A stretch of 64,000 bases of DNA. Source: Mesobacillus persicus. GTDB lineage: Bacteria > Bacillota > Bacilli > Bacillales > Cytobacillaceae. Below the pieces are notes generated by a model. It did no database searches. It was not told the DNA's origin and was given only the letters and a program-made list of their open reading frames with translations. The position numbers were made by a program, and so were the translations under genes. Below are positions 43,448-52,216 of this stretch, piece after piece (within the stretch, counting starts at the first letter, position 1; each line of letters opens with the position of its first letter). Location: NCBI RefSeq assembly GCF_900109925.1, contig NZ_FOBW01000012.1, positions 94,709 through 158,708 on the forward strand, written 5' to 3'.

Positions 43448-45349
43448 TCAGATTTGTGAGGCCGCTAGAAAGCCTTCTTCTGTCGCGTCAATGATCCTTC
43501 TTGCTTGGTTAACGTCACCAATTGTTTGGATATTTTTAAATTCCTGATTCAATTCTCCAATGAAAGAATTATTAGGAGCATAGCCTGCAGCAATAATGAC
43601 TTGATCGGCCACCACTTCCTGATTCTCAAGAATCACCTTCTCAGGTGTAATCTCTACGATTTTTGCATTAACAATTTGATTTACATTATGCTCTTCCAGA
43701 TAGGCAAATAAGTGCCCAGCAAAAGTAGGTCCGACCCCACGACCAATCGAATCCGCCATTTCAATAATTGTGACATGTTTTCCTGCATTAGCTAAGAATT
43801 TTGCCGTTTCCGTACCGACTAATCCACCGCCGATTATGGCAACTGTGTTACCGGATTCTATGCCATTTAGAATATCTTCAGCCAAAATAACATGATTTAG
43901 GTCTGCCCCTTTAATTGATGGAGTTGTCTGGTTAGCTCCCGTCGCGATAATAACACTGTCCGGTTGATATTTTTTTAGATCGAAAACAGTCTTAATGTTT
44001 TCTTTTATGATTTGAACCCCGAGTTTCGTAAGTTGATTGTGTAAATAATCTTTATAAAGAAGGAACGTATCTTTCTCCGGTGGGGTAGCAAGAATGTTAA
44101 ATTTCCCACCAACCGATTCCTCCTTATCAATGAGTGTTACCGTGTGTCCACGGAGTCTAGAGACTCGGGCTGCTTCCATTCCAGCAGGCCCTGCACCGAC
44201 GATAACAACCTTTTTCTTCGTGATAGCTTCTTCAATCTGCCTTTCTGCTTCAAACCCTGCGCGAGCATTAACAAGACAGGTAATTCCTTTTCCTTGGAAG
44301 ACATTGTCGATACAGCCTTGATTGCAAGCTACACAATAACGAATATCGTCATAACGTTGTTCGTGCATTTTTACAACAAGTTCTTCATCAGAAATTAGTC
44401 CACGGCCAATTGCTAACATATCGGCTTCGTCTTGCTCAATGATTCGTTCCATTAATTTCGCGTCATTCAGTCTACCGGCAACAATAACGGGTACATCAAC
44501 AAGTTCCTTTAGCTTTTTACTAAAAGGGACTAAGAATCCCTGGTCGATAAACATGGGTTGAATGGTATACTCAACAGCATCGTAGCTACCAGCTGTTAGA
44601 CTGATGGCCTGTGCTCCAGCCTTGATGGCTTCTTGGCAGATGGTTATGACTTCATTGAATTTTAAACCATCATCTAGGTATTCGTCAGCACTGATTCGAA
44701 TGGTAACAGCTGTATGATTGCCGCAGACTTCTGCAATTTCTCGTAAAACTTCGATTGGGAAACGCATCCTATTTTCGAGGCTACCACCGTATTCATCTGT
44801 TCGTTTATTGCTATGTGGGGATAAAAAACTATGCAGTAGGTATCCATGTGCTAAATGGACTTCAACCATGTCAAATCCTGCTTCAACCGTTCTTCGAGCA
44901 GCTTGAACAAATGTTTTCTTCATCTCAAGAATTTCCTCGACGGTCATTGCCCGTGGATCATTGCCTACCACCGCGCAGGGAATGGCACTAGGAGCAATAG
45001 GCTGAATACCGGTAATTGCTTCTGAAGCTTGTCTGCCTGCATGGTATATCTGTGCTCCAGCTAGAGACCCAGCATTGTGAATCGCGTTCGTTAGTTTTTT
45101 TAAACCAGGAATAAATCTATCATCATAGATACTAAGCTGGGTAGGTAGACCTCTACCTTCTGGAGAAACCCCAACAGAACCAGTTATGATAATCCCGACT
45201 TCATTCCTCGCTCTTTCTTCGAAAAAACGTATGATTCGATCATTAACTACCCCGCCTTCTCCCGCAAGGCCATTTTCCATCGGAGCCATCATAAAACGAT
45301 TTTTTATTGTAAGTGGACCAATTTTAATAGGATTAAAAAGATTAGTCAT
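43448..45349 (-). CDS. NADH:flavin oxidoreductase / 2,4-dienoyl-CoA reductase-type enzyme
   Basis: Iron-sulfur flavoenzyme of 633 residues in the FadH/trimethylamine-dehydrogenase group. Residues 1-350 form the FMN-binding barrel of old yellow enzyme type (IKIGPLTIKNRFMMAPMENG; GAQIYHAGRQAS with the substrate His). The 4Fe-4S motif is CVACNQGCIDNVFQG followed by CLVNA. The C-terminal half binds FAD (VVIVGAGPAGMEAARVS) and NAD(P)H (TVAIIGGGLVGTETAKFLA), ending in the TIGDVNQARRI flavin motif. It may reduce dienoyl-CoA, enoates or bile-acid-like enones. It is a single gene; start ATG 45349. Confidence 0.87.
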   Translation of the reverse strand: MTNLFNPIKIGPLTIKNRFMMAPMENGLAGEGGVVNDRIIRFFEERARNEVGIIITGSVGVSPEGRGLPTQLSIYDDRFIPGLKKLTNAIHNAGSLAGAQIYHAGRQASEAITGIQPIAPSAIPCAVVGNDPRAMTVEEILEMKKTFVQAARRTVEAGFDMVEVHLAHGYLLHSFLSPHSNKRTDEYGGSLENRMRFPIEVLREIAEVCGNHTAVTIRISADEYLDDGLKFNEVITICQEAIKAGAQAISLTAGSYDAVEYTIQPMFIDQGFLVPFSKKLKELVDVPVIVAGRLNDAKLMERIIEQDEADMLAIGRGLISDEELVVKMHEQRYDDIRYCVACNQGCIDNVFQGKGITCLVNARAGFEAERQIEEAITKKKVVIVGAGPAGMEAARVSRLRGHTVTLIDKEESVGGKFNILATPPEKDTFLLYKDYLHNQLTKLGVQIIKENIKTVFDLKKYQPDSVIIATGANQTTPSIKGADLNHVILAEDILNGIESGNTVAIIGGGLVGTETAKFLANAGKHVTIIEMADSIGRGVGPTFAGHLFAYLEEHNVNQIVNAKIVEITPEKVILENQEVVADQVIIAAGYAPNNSFIGELNQEFKNIQTIGDVNQARRIIDATEEGFLAASQI

Positions 45350-45700
45350 GTTGAACCCCCAACGAAATTTATTAAGGAAAGATACCTTTTATAGTTTAAT
45401 CATACAATTTAGTTGTGACTAATTTCACAAGGTTTTGTGACGAAAATATGATGGGGTAATGACAAGAAAGTGATTGTTGGGAATGTTTATCGATTAGTAT
45501 TTAATAGTGGCGATATACCAACACGTCTGTAGTAAAATCCACGATTTTAGATTGTATAAAAAATGGATGGTGCCAGGCACCATCCAGAATATTCCACCCT
45601 CAACAGCACACAGTTATTCCTGATGGAAAAAGTTTCCTGACTCTCTGGTTTACCTCCTTGAAATAATAGGAAATGGAACATATTTAAGGAGGATCTTTTA
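45350..45700. other. 350-bp gap between divergent genes
   Basis: Holds promoter regions of the flavin oxidoreductase (minus) and the alkaline phosphatase (plus) plus a palindrome at 45564-45586. I could not find a convincing Pho box of direct TTAACA-like repeats. Confidence 0.5.
45564..45586. repeat. GGTGCC palindrome (A-centred)
   Basis: Perfect ATGG/CCAT arms around an A, 115 bp before the alkaline phosphatase start. It is one of the copies not next to a stop codon. Confidence 0.86.
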
Positions 45701-47167
45701 ATGTTTATTCGAAAATTGATGTTCATCGTTGCTGCCATTATTCTTTTTTTACCAGGATATACGGCTTTTGGGGTAGGAAATCATGCTATAGCTGATGCTT
45801 CCTCTAGCTCGCTGGCACTATTCCCTGAGCCAGAGCAACATTTCAAAAATAAAAATGGTGACCACGCTCAGAAAAACGTTGATCGTCCGAAAAATGTCAT
45901 TTTTATGGTAGGGGATGGAATGGGCCTAGGCCAGATGGAAATTGCCCGCCTGTTTGAGCATGGAAAGAATGGCCGTTTGTTTATGGAATCGCTGCCAAAT
46001 GTGGCGCTGGCTCATACGTACTCGGATGATAATATGGTGACGGATTCTGCCGCTGGTGGCACGGCGCTCGCAACGGGAGAGAAGACCAACAATGGAATGA
46101 TTTCCGTTTCGCCTGATAAAAAGGAAATGGCTAGCATCCTGAAAAAATTTAAGCAGGATGGACGGCAAGTCGGGGTTATTTCGACTAATAAAGTTACCGA
46201 TGCGACCCCAGCTGCTTTTACCGCATGTGTGCCGAACCGCTGGGAAGGCCAATCTGAAATTGCCAGACAGCAGCTTGCAGGAGATATCGACGTTATCCTT
46301 GGCGGAGGCAGTCAGTATTTTAAACCTGAGAATCAGGATGGAGTCGACTTAATCGGTAAGTTCAAAGAAAAAGGCTATTCCTTTGCGACGAACCGTACGG
46401 AGATGGCAGAGGCAAACGGCAATAAATTACTTGGTCTCTTCCATCCAGATAACATGAATTTCACAGTGGATCGTGCCGAGGTGAAGAGTGAGGAGCCCAC
46501 CCTTAAGGAAATGACTGCAAAAGGAATCGAGGTCCTTTCTAAAGGGAACAATGGTTTTTTTATGATGGTGGAAGGGGCCAGGATTGACCATGCTTCACAT
46601 GCAGCTGATTTGACAAGCGTCTGGAAGGAAACGATTGAGTTTGATCAGTCTGTGAAGTACGCGACCGAATGGGCAAAGGAAAACGGCGATACCTTGGTCG
46701 TCGTACTAGCTGATCATGAAACAATGGGAATCTCAGCTACAGAAGCAATGGATATCGAAGCGCTTAAAAAGATAGGCGTCTCTCATGAGTTCATGGCGAA
46801 CCAGCTAAAAAAAGTAGATCGCTCAAATGAGTACAGTGCTGAAAGTATTCGAAATGTCTTTAAAACCTATGCCGATATTGATATTACAGAGGATGAGATA
46901 AGGCAGTTTAACGAAAATGTAAAAGACAAACGAGGGAAAGTCTATCCAACTAGACAAGTCGGCTGGGAAATCGGAAGCATCATTGCCAATCATTATCATG
47001 GCGGTACTTTGAACAGCCCAACGCGTTCTTTGAGTAGTACCGGGGGGCACACAGGCAATCTTGTCCCAGTGTTTGCTTACGGGGCCGGATCCGAGAAATT
47101 TGAAGGAGTCCTTGATAATGTAGATATCCCTAAAATTATTGCTAAACTGATGGGCTACGAACTGTAA
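45701..47167 (+). CDS. phoA: Exported alkaline phosphatase
   Basis: Releases phosphate from organic monoesters outside the cell; two zinc and one magnesium per active site. A signal peptide covers about residues 1-30 (KLMFIVAAIILFLPGYTAFG). Active-site segments are FMVGDGMGLGQ, the nucleophile Ser in VTDSAAGGTALATGEKTNNG, GARIDHASHAADL, ADHETMG and the last zinc His in SSTGGHTGNLVPVFAYG. 488 residues, like PhoA/PhoB of Bacillus. AAGGAGG precedes the ATG. The stop is followed by a 15-bp tandem duplication and an interrupted palindrome. Phosphate-starvation control (PhoPR) is normal for the family but not demonstrated here. Confidence 0.95.
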   Translation: MFIRKLMFIVAAIILFLPGYTAFGVGNHAIADASSSSLALFPEPEQHFKNKNGDHAQKNVDRPKNVIFMVGDGMGLGQMEIARLFEHGKNGRLFMESLPNVALAHTYSDDNMVTDSAAGGTALATGEKTNNGMISVSPDKKEMASILKKFKQDGRQVGVISTNKVTDATPAAFTACVPNRWEGQSEIARQQLAGDIDVILGGGSQYFKPENQDGVDLIGKFKEKGYSFATNRTEMAEANGNKLLGLFHPDNMNFTVDRAEVKSEEPTLKEMTAKGIEVLSKGNNGFFMMVEGARIDHASHAADLTSVWKETIEFDQSVKYATEWAKENGDTLVVVLADHETMGISATEAMDIEALKKIGVSHEFMANQLKKVDRSNEYSAESIRNVFKTYADIDITEDEIRQFNENVKDKRGKVYPTRQVGWEIGSIIANHYHGGTLNSPTRSLSSTGGHTGNLVPVFAYGAGSEKFEGVLDNVDIPKIIAKLMGYEL

Positions 47168-47194
47168 AACGCTGGATGGTAAAACGCTGGATGG
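47165..47194. repeat. 15-bp tandem duplication at the phoA stop
   Basis: TAAAACGCTGGATGG occurs twice in a row (47165-47179 and 47180-47194). The first copy includes the phoA stop codon, and the second runs into the left arm of the palindrome split by the IS. Confidence 0.9.
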
Positions 47195-47198
47195 TGCC
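47188..47198. repeat. Left half of an interrupted GGTGCC palindrome
   Basis: TGGATGGTGCC ends exactly where the IS begins. The right half is at 48692-48702. Confidence 0.88.
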
Positions 47199-47264
47199 CA
47201 CTAGCCTTGCATGACTTTAAAATAATTCCATTTTTTCAATAAAATGTCTTTACGTACAAGAAAA

Positions 47265-47334
47265 AAACTCCTATTGTAGAAGTTGTTGACCTTGTTTTGT
47301 TCCCTAAACAAACAAGTCTTCTACAAAGGAGTTT
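47265..47334 (+). promoter_or_regulatory. Transposase leader hairpin hiding the ribosome binding site
   Basis: AAACTCCTATTGTAGAAG (47265-47282) pairs with CTTCTACAAAGGAGTTT (47318-47334). The 3' arm contains the AAAGGAG site of the transposase gene. Such structures in IS4-group elements block translation from outside transcripts. Confidence 0.8.
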
Positions 47335-47338
47335 CAAA

Positions 47339-48550
47339 ATGAACAAGAAAATTATAGGACGCGAAATGCTCATTTGTCAATGTCTTTCGGAACTTCCGCT
47401 GGAGGACTTTGATTGTCCACTAATTGATTATGGGAAAAAACTTTCAACTAAATCTTTAATCAAGATTTTCGTAACGGCTCAGTTGGACGAATGGGATTCT
47501 TATAAAAACATGGAAGAAAAGTTAGGGGCACATCCAAAGCTCCGTAAGGAGATTGGGGTAAAGGAGATAAGCGGATCTCAGTTAAGCCGCAGGATCTACG
47601 ACCTGCCAACTGAATGGTTGCAAAATCTTTTTGTTAAAGTCGTAAAGAAAATTCAGCTGTTCACCAGAGGGTTGACGGGGCTCCCTAATGGTTTGGGTGT
47701 ATTAAAAATTATTGATTCAACTGAAATAAGATTACCAAAAAACTTATGTGATTGGGCATTTATCTCAAAGAGCCATACGGCGGTTAAAATGCATACAAGA
47801 TTGGTAGTTGCGTCAAAGGATGTAGTTTATCCCGACAAAATTGTACCATCTTCAGGTAAATTAAGTGACAATGAAGGTTCAGATGATTTGGTGGAAGAGT
47901 CAAATTCCATTTATGTGATGGATCGTGGATATCCTTCCAGAGAAAAATTTGAAACCTGGGAAGAAAAAGGGATATCCTATGTTGTTCGAATCACCAAATC
48001 TCTTCGTTTAGGTATCTTAGAAAAGTACACACCCACTCATCCATCCGTGACTCTTGATGCAAAAGTATCCTATAACGTGTCTAAAAAGCCTGTTCGCTGC
48101 ATTGAATTTATGGATGAAAAAGAGAGAACCTACCGAATTCTCACGAATCGGTTTGACCTAACGGACCAACAAGTAATGGAAATCTACCGTGCCCGTTGGA
48201 CAATTGAGTTGTTCTTTAAATGGGTTAAACAGCATTTGAAATTAACAAAAATATGGAGCACGAAGCCACAAGGGATATGGAATCAAATGTTCCTGGCTTT
48301 AATCGCATATGGTCTTTCCTTATTAATAAAACTTCAAATTCCATCAGATAGAACTACATTTGGATTCTTTAGATTATTACAAACCTATCTCTATCAAACC
48401 GTAGGTTCTTTTATGAAAGCTTTGAAAAAGAAGAAGAAAAGAACATCGAGGGGAAGACAAAAAGTACCAATATCTAAGCCAAAAGCTAAGCCGGAATTTG
48501 GAAGTGTCGCTAGAGATAAAACAGAAAAGAAGAAAAAGAAGCACAAATAA
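47339..48550 (+). CDS. IS4-family transposase
   Basis: DDE transposase of 403 residues moving this IS by cut-and-paste. First catalytic Asp in KIIDSTEIRLP, second in YVMDRGYPSREKFE, and the Glu in YRARWTIELFFKWVKQHLKL. The last block is the Y-(2)-R-(3)-E-(6)-K signature of the IS4 family. An N-terminal DUF4372-like domain (LPLEDFDCPLIDYGKKLSTK) is present. The C-terminus is Lys-rich (KKKKRTSRGRQK). The start is the ATG at 47339 after AAAGGAG. No frameshift or stop is seen, so the element may be active. Confidence 0.95.
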   Translation: MNKKIIGREMLICQCLSELPLEDFDCPLIDYGKKLSTKSLIKIFVTAQLDEWDSYKNMEEKLGAHPKLRKEIGVKEISGSQLSRRIYDLPTEWLQNLFVKVVKKIQLFTRGLTGLPNGLGVLKIIDSTEIRLPKNLCDWAFISKSHTAVKMHTRLVVASKDVVYPDKIVPSSGKLSDNEGSDDLVEESNSIYVMDRGYPSREKFETWEEKGISYVVRITKSLRLGILEKYTPTHPSVTLDAKVSYNVSKKPVRCIEFMDEKERTYRILTNRFDLTDQQVMEIYRARWTIELFFKWVKQHLKLTKIWSTKPQGIWNQMFLALIAYGLSLLIKLQIPSDRTTFGFFRLLQTYLYQTVGSFMKALKKKKKRTSRGRQKVPISKPKAKPEFGSVARDKTEKKKKKHK

Positions 48551-48572
48551 ATGATGGATTCTAATATATATT

Positions 48573-48620
48573 GTAAAAAAAAGGGAACAAGGTCGATTAC
48601 AACCTCATTTCCTTTTTTTC
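48573..48620 (+). terminator. Terminator inside the IS right end
   Basis: AAAAAAAGGGAA pairs with TTCCTTTTTTT around an inner AGGT/ACCT stem. It ends the transposase transcript before the right repeat. Confidence 0.75.
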
Positions 48621-48691
48621 ATTTTGCGCCGAGAAGTGTATGGAATAATTTTGAATATATTCAAATCAATTACATCTATGCAAGACTAGTG

Positions 48692-48702
48692 GGCACCATC
48701 CA
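48692..48702. repeat. Right half of the interrupted GGTGCC palindrome
   Basis: GGCACCATCCA begins the base after the IS and is followed by GGTTTTG, as in uninterrupted terminator-like copies. Confidence 0.88.
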
Positions 48703-48730
48703 GGTTTTGTAAATATTCATACCAACCAAA

Positions 48731-48765
48731 AGAACACCATCTAATTTAGATCGTGTTCTTTTTTT
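48731..48765 (+). terminator. Intrinsic terminator
   Basis: Stem AGAACAC / GTGTTCT with inner TCTAA/TTAGA pairs, then seven T. Probably the original phoA terminator region, displaced by the IS. Confidence 0.75.
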
Positions 48766-48803
48766 GCCTACCCATTAGTTTAGTATCAAAATAGATTTAC
48801 ATG

Positions 48804-48983
48804 TTAGCGTTTTCGACTGTTCCGTTTCGCTTTGTCGATATACTCTATATATTTTAATAGAACGAAATACGGCCAGAAAATCACATAGAGGATGTTATGA
48901 CCAATTTCTTTTGACGTTGTTGCCTTTCCAACCAATAAGCAAGCGAATCCTATCAGAAGATAAAGGGTTAACTCAAGCAGCAT
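48804..48983 (-). CDS. Small membrane protein
   Basis: 59 residues. The chain has a hydrophobic helix LTLYLLIGFACLLVG, a short loop (KATTSKEIGHN), a second helix ILYVIFWPYFVLLKYI and a basic tail KAKRNSRKR, so both ends probably face the cytosol. I do not recognise a family. The start is the ATG at 48983 after AAAGGAGTG; the GTG at 48992 overlaps that site. It lies between a terminator and a divergent ureohydrolase gene. Confidence 0.6.
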   Translation of the reverse strand: MLLELTLYLLIGFACLLVGKATTSKEIGHNILYVIFWPYFVLLKYIEYIDKAKRNSRKR

Positions 48984-49072
48984 TATTCCCACTCCTTTAA
49001 CACCTTTATTTCAGTTTATACAATACTCCGATTTTGGTGACGAAAATAGGGACAGGGAAGCAAGCTTAAATA

Positions 49073-49094
49073 TTTAATCAAACGTTTGATTAAA
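49073..49094. promoter_or_regulatory. 22-bp perfect operator-like palindrome
   Basis: Contains AATCAAACGTTTGATT at 49076-49091, identical to 8135-8150, extended three bases symmetrically on each side. It lies 87 bp before the ureohydrolase start, a fitting place for repression. Confidence 0.65.
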
Positions 49095-49180
49095 ATTAAA
49101 TCTGGGTATTGTGGGTATTGGTAAAAACCTTTAACCGAATTATACTTTTATTAAAATGCGTAATTGCATAAGGAGGAGCC

Positions 49181-50143
49181 ATGTATATTCAACCATCTAA
49201 AGAATATTGGCAGGGAAGAGTGGACTCGGAGAAGGATCTTTTAAGCTTTCGTTATCATCAGAAGGTTAGTCTAGCTGAATTACCGAATTTAAATATAGAT
49301 CAGAGTAAAACAAATAAAAACTTCGGGCTCATCGGTTTTCAATGTGACGAGGGTGTCCTTAGAAATAAAGGCAGAGTAGGGGCCGCTGAGGCTCCGGATA
49401 AAATAAAAATGGCAATGGCAAAGCTCCCGTGGCATTTACTTGAAGGAACAAACCTATACGACGTAGGAAACATAAAGTGTGAAGATGAAAAAATGGAGGA
49501 AGCTCAACAAGAACTAGGGGAAGCCATACGCAAATTAATGAACACGAACATAACCCCAGTTATTTTAGGTGGGGGGCACGAAACCTTTTATGGTCACTAT
49601 CTAGGTATAAGAAAATCAATTGGTCCGGATGCCAAATTAGGCATGATCAACATAGACGCTCACTTTGACATGAGACCTTATGACGAGCAACCTTCTTCGG
49701 GAACCATGTTTAAGCAGATTTTAGATGAAGACCCCAACTGCGGTTATTTCGTAGCTGGAATTCAGCCGGCGGGGAATACCCTGTCACTATTTGAAACCGC
49801 AAAGGAACATAGGGTTCACTATCTATTAGAGGAGGATTTGACGCTTGCGGACATCGAGCGTGCAAAAGGGCAGCTCTGCGCCTTTGCGGCCCGACATGAT
49901 TACATAATGCTCACATTGTGTATGGATGCGGTTAGTTCAGCGTACGCCCCAGGAGTCAGCGCACCCTCGCCATTTGGGCTCGACCCGAAGCTGGTCCGTG
50001 CTTTAATCCGTTATATTGTTTCAAGCAAGAAACTCACTTCCTTTGATATATCAGAAGTAAATCCGATTCTTGATGACGATAATAGGACGGTGGTATTGGC
50101 ATCACACTTGATTCATGATGCGTTGGTGTCATTTCATTCGTGA
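49181..50143 (+). CDS. Ureohydrolase family enzyme (formimidoylglutamase-like)
   Basis: Arginase/agmatinase/formiminoglutamase superfamily, 320 residues, cytosolic and manganese-dependent. Metal motifs: GGGHETFYGHYLG near residue 130 and INIDAHFDMRPY near 155. The third motif, usually S-x-D-x-D, reads TLCMDAVSSAYAPGVSAPSP, with Cys at the first Asp position. The layout is closest to HutG, which hydrolyses N-formimino-glutamate to glutamate in histidine breakdown. No other hut gene is adjacent, so the substrate is uncertain. AGGAGGAGCC precedes the ATG. Confidence 0.8.
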   Translation: MYIQPSKEYWQGRVDSEKDLLSFRYHQKVSLAELPNLNIDQSKTNKNFGLIGFQCDEGVLRNKGRVGAAEAPDKIKMAMAKLPWHLLEGTNLYDVGNIKCEDEKMEEAQQELGEAIRKLMNTNITPVILGGGHETFYGHYLGIRKSIGPDAKLGMINIDAHFDMRPYDEQPSSGTMFKQILDEDPNCGYFVAGIQPAGNTLSLFETAKEHRVHYLLEEDLTLADIERAKGQLCAFAARHDYIMLTLCMDAVSSAYAPGVSAPSPFGLDPKLVRALIRYIVSSKKLTSFDISEVNPILDDDNRTVVLASHLIHDALVSFHS

Positions 50144-50157
50144 TTTCATAGCAAAAG

Positions 50158-50190
50158 AAGAGCCCTCATACTTAATAAGTGGGCTCTTGT
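50158..50190. terminator. Terminator between convergent genes
   Basis: Stem AAGAGCCC / GGGCTCTT with a 15-base loop and further weak pairing. It lies between the ureohydrolase stop and the stop of the minus-strand hydrolase. Confidence 0.75.
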
Positions 50191-50204
50191 TCTGTTAACA
50201 GATA

Positions 50205-51554
50205 TTATTCATGAGTATGATATTTTTCAGGATCATAGGCTCTATAACCGCGAGTAAATTCCGTGCCAAAATGCTCATCAGCTACAACCTTCGGATTTAA
50301 AATATCATCCCCCTCAGGCTTATTTCCTTCTTCAACCCATTTTGTTAGGTCAGTAAAGGCTTCACTCTCTTCGGTAGTGTTAAATCCACAATGCTCTACA
50401 TCCCGAATCACGCGAGTAACAAGTATATCCCCATTCCCATTTGCTTCCGTTCTTTCTACATGAATCTGTTGCATATGAAATGGTACAAATAAATCACCAA
50501 CAGTATGAAGGGAGACCATTGGGATTTTATGTGTCCCATTTACCTTTGGGACCCCAGTTAATCCTTGTTGCTTTGTCTGTGGGTCACTAACCACTCGGAC
50601 AACAGCTTCATTAAGTGCTTTTTCTTCAGGAGATAGAGTACTCATATCATCATCAAACTGGTAAACTGAGTCAGTTGTGTTCACCACATTGCCTGCGGCA
50701 ACCCCGTAATCGCCTTGTGGAGGTAGCTGGTTAAAGAGAAAATCCTTATAGGTCACAAAGGCCGTATCGAACAATGGACGCTGACCGCCAGTCAAGTTCA
50801 TTGTTACCGATTTCAATTTTTGACCTTCGTCATTTAAATTTCCGTCTAAACCGAGCTTATCTTTAATTAGAGGTACTGTACCTCCCACGTATTCAGCATC
50901 AAGAATCGTTTGCTGATCCTCCTTCGCTATTCCCGAGAGAGACTGGGCCACAACATTATAATCCGTAAAGAAATCAAACAACTCAGTATCCCCGGTTACC
51001 CCGCACATAGGCAACGCCCCATCATAGGAATTACTGTACTGCTCCGCTAGCACTGCTGTAATATGTCCACCCATTGAATGGCCAGTTATATAAGTTCGAG
51101 ATGGTTTTCCGACCTTCCCATTAAAAAGCGACCCAAGTGCGTGAGTATCTTTAACCCCTTGTGCAACATCATACCCATTCGTACTGTAACTTGATGCTGC
51201 CCATGCGTATCCTTGTTCTAAAAGATTTCCCCTTATTCTTGGATTACTCACTGTCAACTCAAGGCCTGTCCCTCTAAAACCATGAGCATATAAAACTAGC
51301 TCACCATTCCAATTCTTCGGAACCTCAATACGATATCCCGCCCCTTTATGTACGCCCCAATACCGATCCGTCTCTATTCCTTTTGGGCTTTCAAACGGCA
51401 GTTTTGATTCATCAACATAATAAGGAATCGTATTCTGATTTTGCGCTTTTTGCGTTACACCTTTCCCTCCAGCTGGTGGGGCAGCCAATCCTACTGAGCC
51501 GGTAAAAATCAATGAGGCTCCTAGTGTTATTGCAAGAACAGTCTTTTTCAACAA
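50205..51554 (-). CDS. Secreted alpha/beta hydrolase (esterase/amidase-like)
   Basis: 449 residues with a classical signal peptide (MLKKTVLAITLGASLIFTGS to about residue 25). The hydrolase fold shows the oxyanion strand LVLYAHGFRGTG, the nucleophile elbow TYITGHSMGGHITAVLAEQY near residue 165, and a late His in RDVEHCGFNTTEE. The chain is longer than single-domain esterases, with an inserted lid-like region after the nucleophile. Substrate is unknown; phthalyl-amidase/tannase-like proteins look similar in layout. The start is the TTG at 51554 behind GGAGGAGTGATC. It is one of four exported enzymes in 45-60 kb. Confidence 0.8.
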   Translation of the reverse strand: MLKKTVLAITLGASLIFTGSVGLAAPPAGGKGVTQKAQNQNTIPYYVDESKLPFESPKGIETDRYWGVHKGAGYRIEVPKNWNGELVLYAHGFRGTGLELTVSNPRIRGNLLEQGYAWAASSYSTNGYDVAQGVKDTHALGSLFNGKVGKPSRTYITGHSMGGHITAVLAEQYSNSYDGALPMCGVTGDTELFDFFTDYNVVAQSLSGIAKEDQQTILDAEYVGGTVPLIKDKLGLDGNLNDEGQKLKSVTMNLTGGQRPLFDTAFVTYKDFLFNQLPPQGDYGVAAGNVVNTTDSVYQFDDDMSTLSPEEKALNEAVVRVVSDPQTKQQGLTGVPKVNGTHKIPMVSLHTVGDLFVPFHMQQIHVERTEANGNGDILVTRVIRDVEHCGFNTTEESEAFTDLTKWVEEGNKPEGDDILNPKVVADEHFGTEFTRGYRAYDPEKYHTHE

Positions 51555-52216
51555 TGATCACTCCTCCCTAGTATTGAATAAATAATGCAATATTCAGACA
51601 ACAGACTCAATAAAATCATTTCCTCACAATCTATTAAAATCTGACATAAACAGAATAAATAAGGAATTTATGTCCCTGTACATAAATAACATGAGGCACA
51701 CTCTAGGTATTAGGTTCCATTTAAGTCATAACAGGAGATTCTTATTGAAAGAGAAAGAAATCATTTCTCATGTTTTTATAGTTATTTATACCTCTTTTGA
51801 ATCCTTGCTTCTACAATTACAAGCAAATCTCTACAAACCTCTACATTTTTAGAATAGGATTTTAGTCCAGTTATTTGAAGGATTTTCCCGGGAAATGTAG
51901 ATTGATGTCTGTTCATATGTTTTTTATCGGGGATTACTAGGGTGAAAGCTTTCTTAGAACTAGAAACAGAGGCAATCGCCATTGTTCCCAACTACTAGAG
52001 TAGTATTAATTGATTGCATTTACGCACACACAATCCAAATCAGAAATAATATAGTTTACTTTTAAAATATACCCAAAAGTCCTAAGAGATTAATAGGAAG
52101 TAGTAAATCAGGCATATATAATTTGAATATTAAAATAGTTAAAAATAATCAAGAAGCTAAAGACTGATTTCCCTATACTAAAAGAAATACATATTTTAGA
52201 GATGGAGTGAGTGATT
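51555..52216. other. 660-bp divergent promoter region
   Basis: Separates the minus-strand esterase and the plus-strand carboxypeptidase. AT-rich. Open frames here lack binding sites and family features. No palindrome of the GGTGCC family is present. I see no clear RNA gene. Confidence 0.5.

Larger units (their letters stand above)
47199..48691 (+). mobile_element. IS4-family insertion sequence, 1493 bp
   Basis: Terminal inverted repeats are CACTAGCCTTGCAT (47199-47212) and ATGCAAGACTAGTG (48678-48691), 13 of 14 matching. One transposase gene fills the element. The flanks are the two halves of a GGTGCC palindrome, so insertion was at its centre. No direct target duplication is visible with these ends; the central T/A base of the palindrome appears lost or replaced. 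Only this copy is in the window. Confidence 0.9.

Noticed and set aside
45350..45700. Pho box before the alkaline phosphatase
   Set aside because: I could not find the expected spaced TTAACA-like direct repeats.
51670..51852. 60-codon frame in the divergent region
   Set aside because: No binding site and no recognisable domain; AT-rich chance frame.
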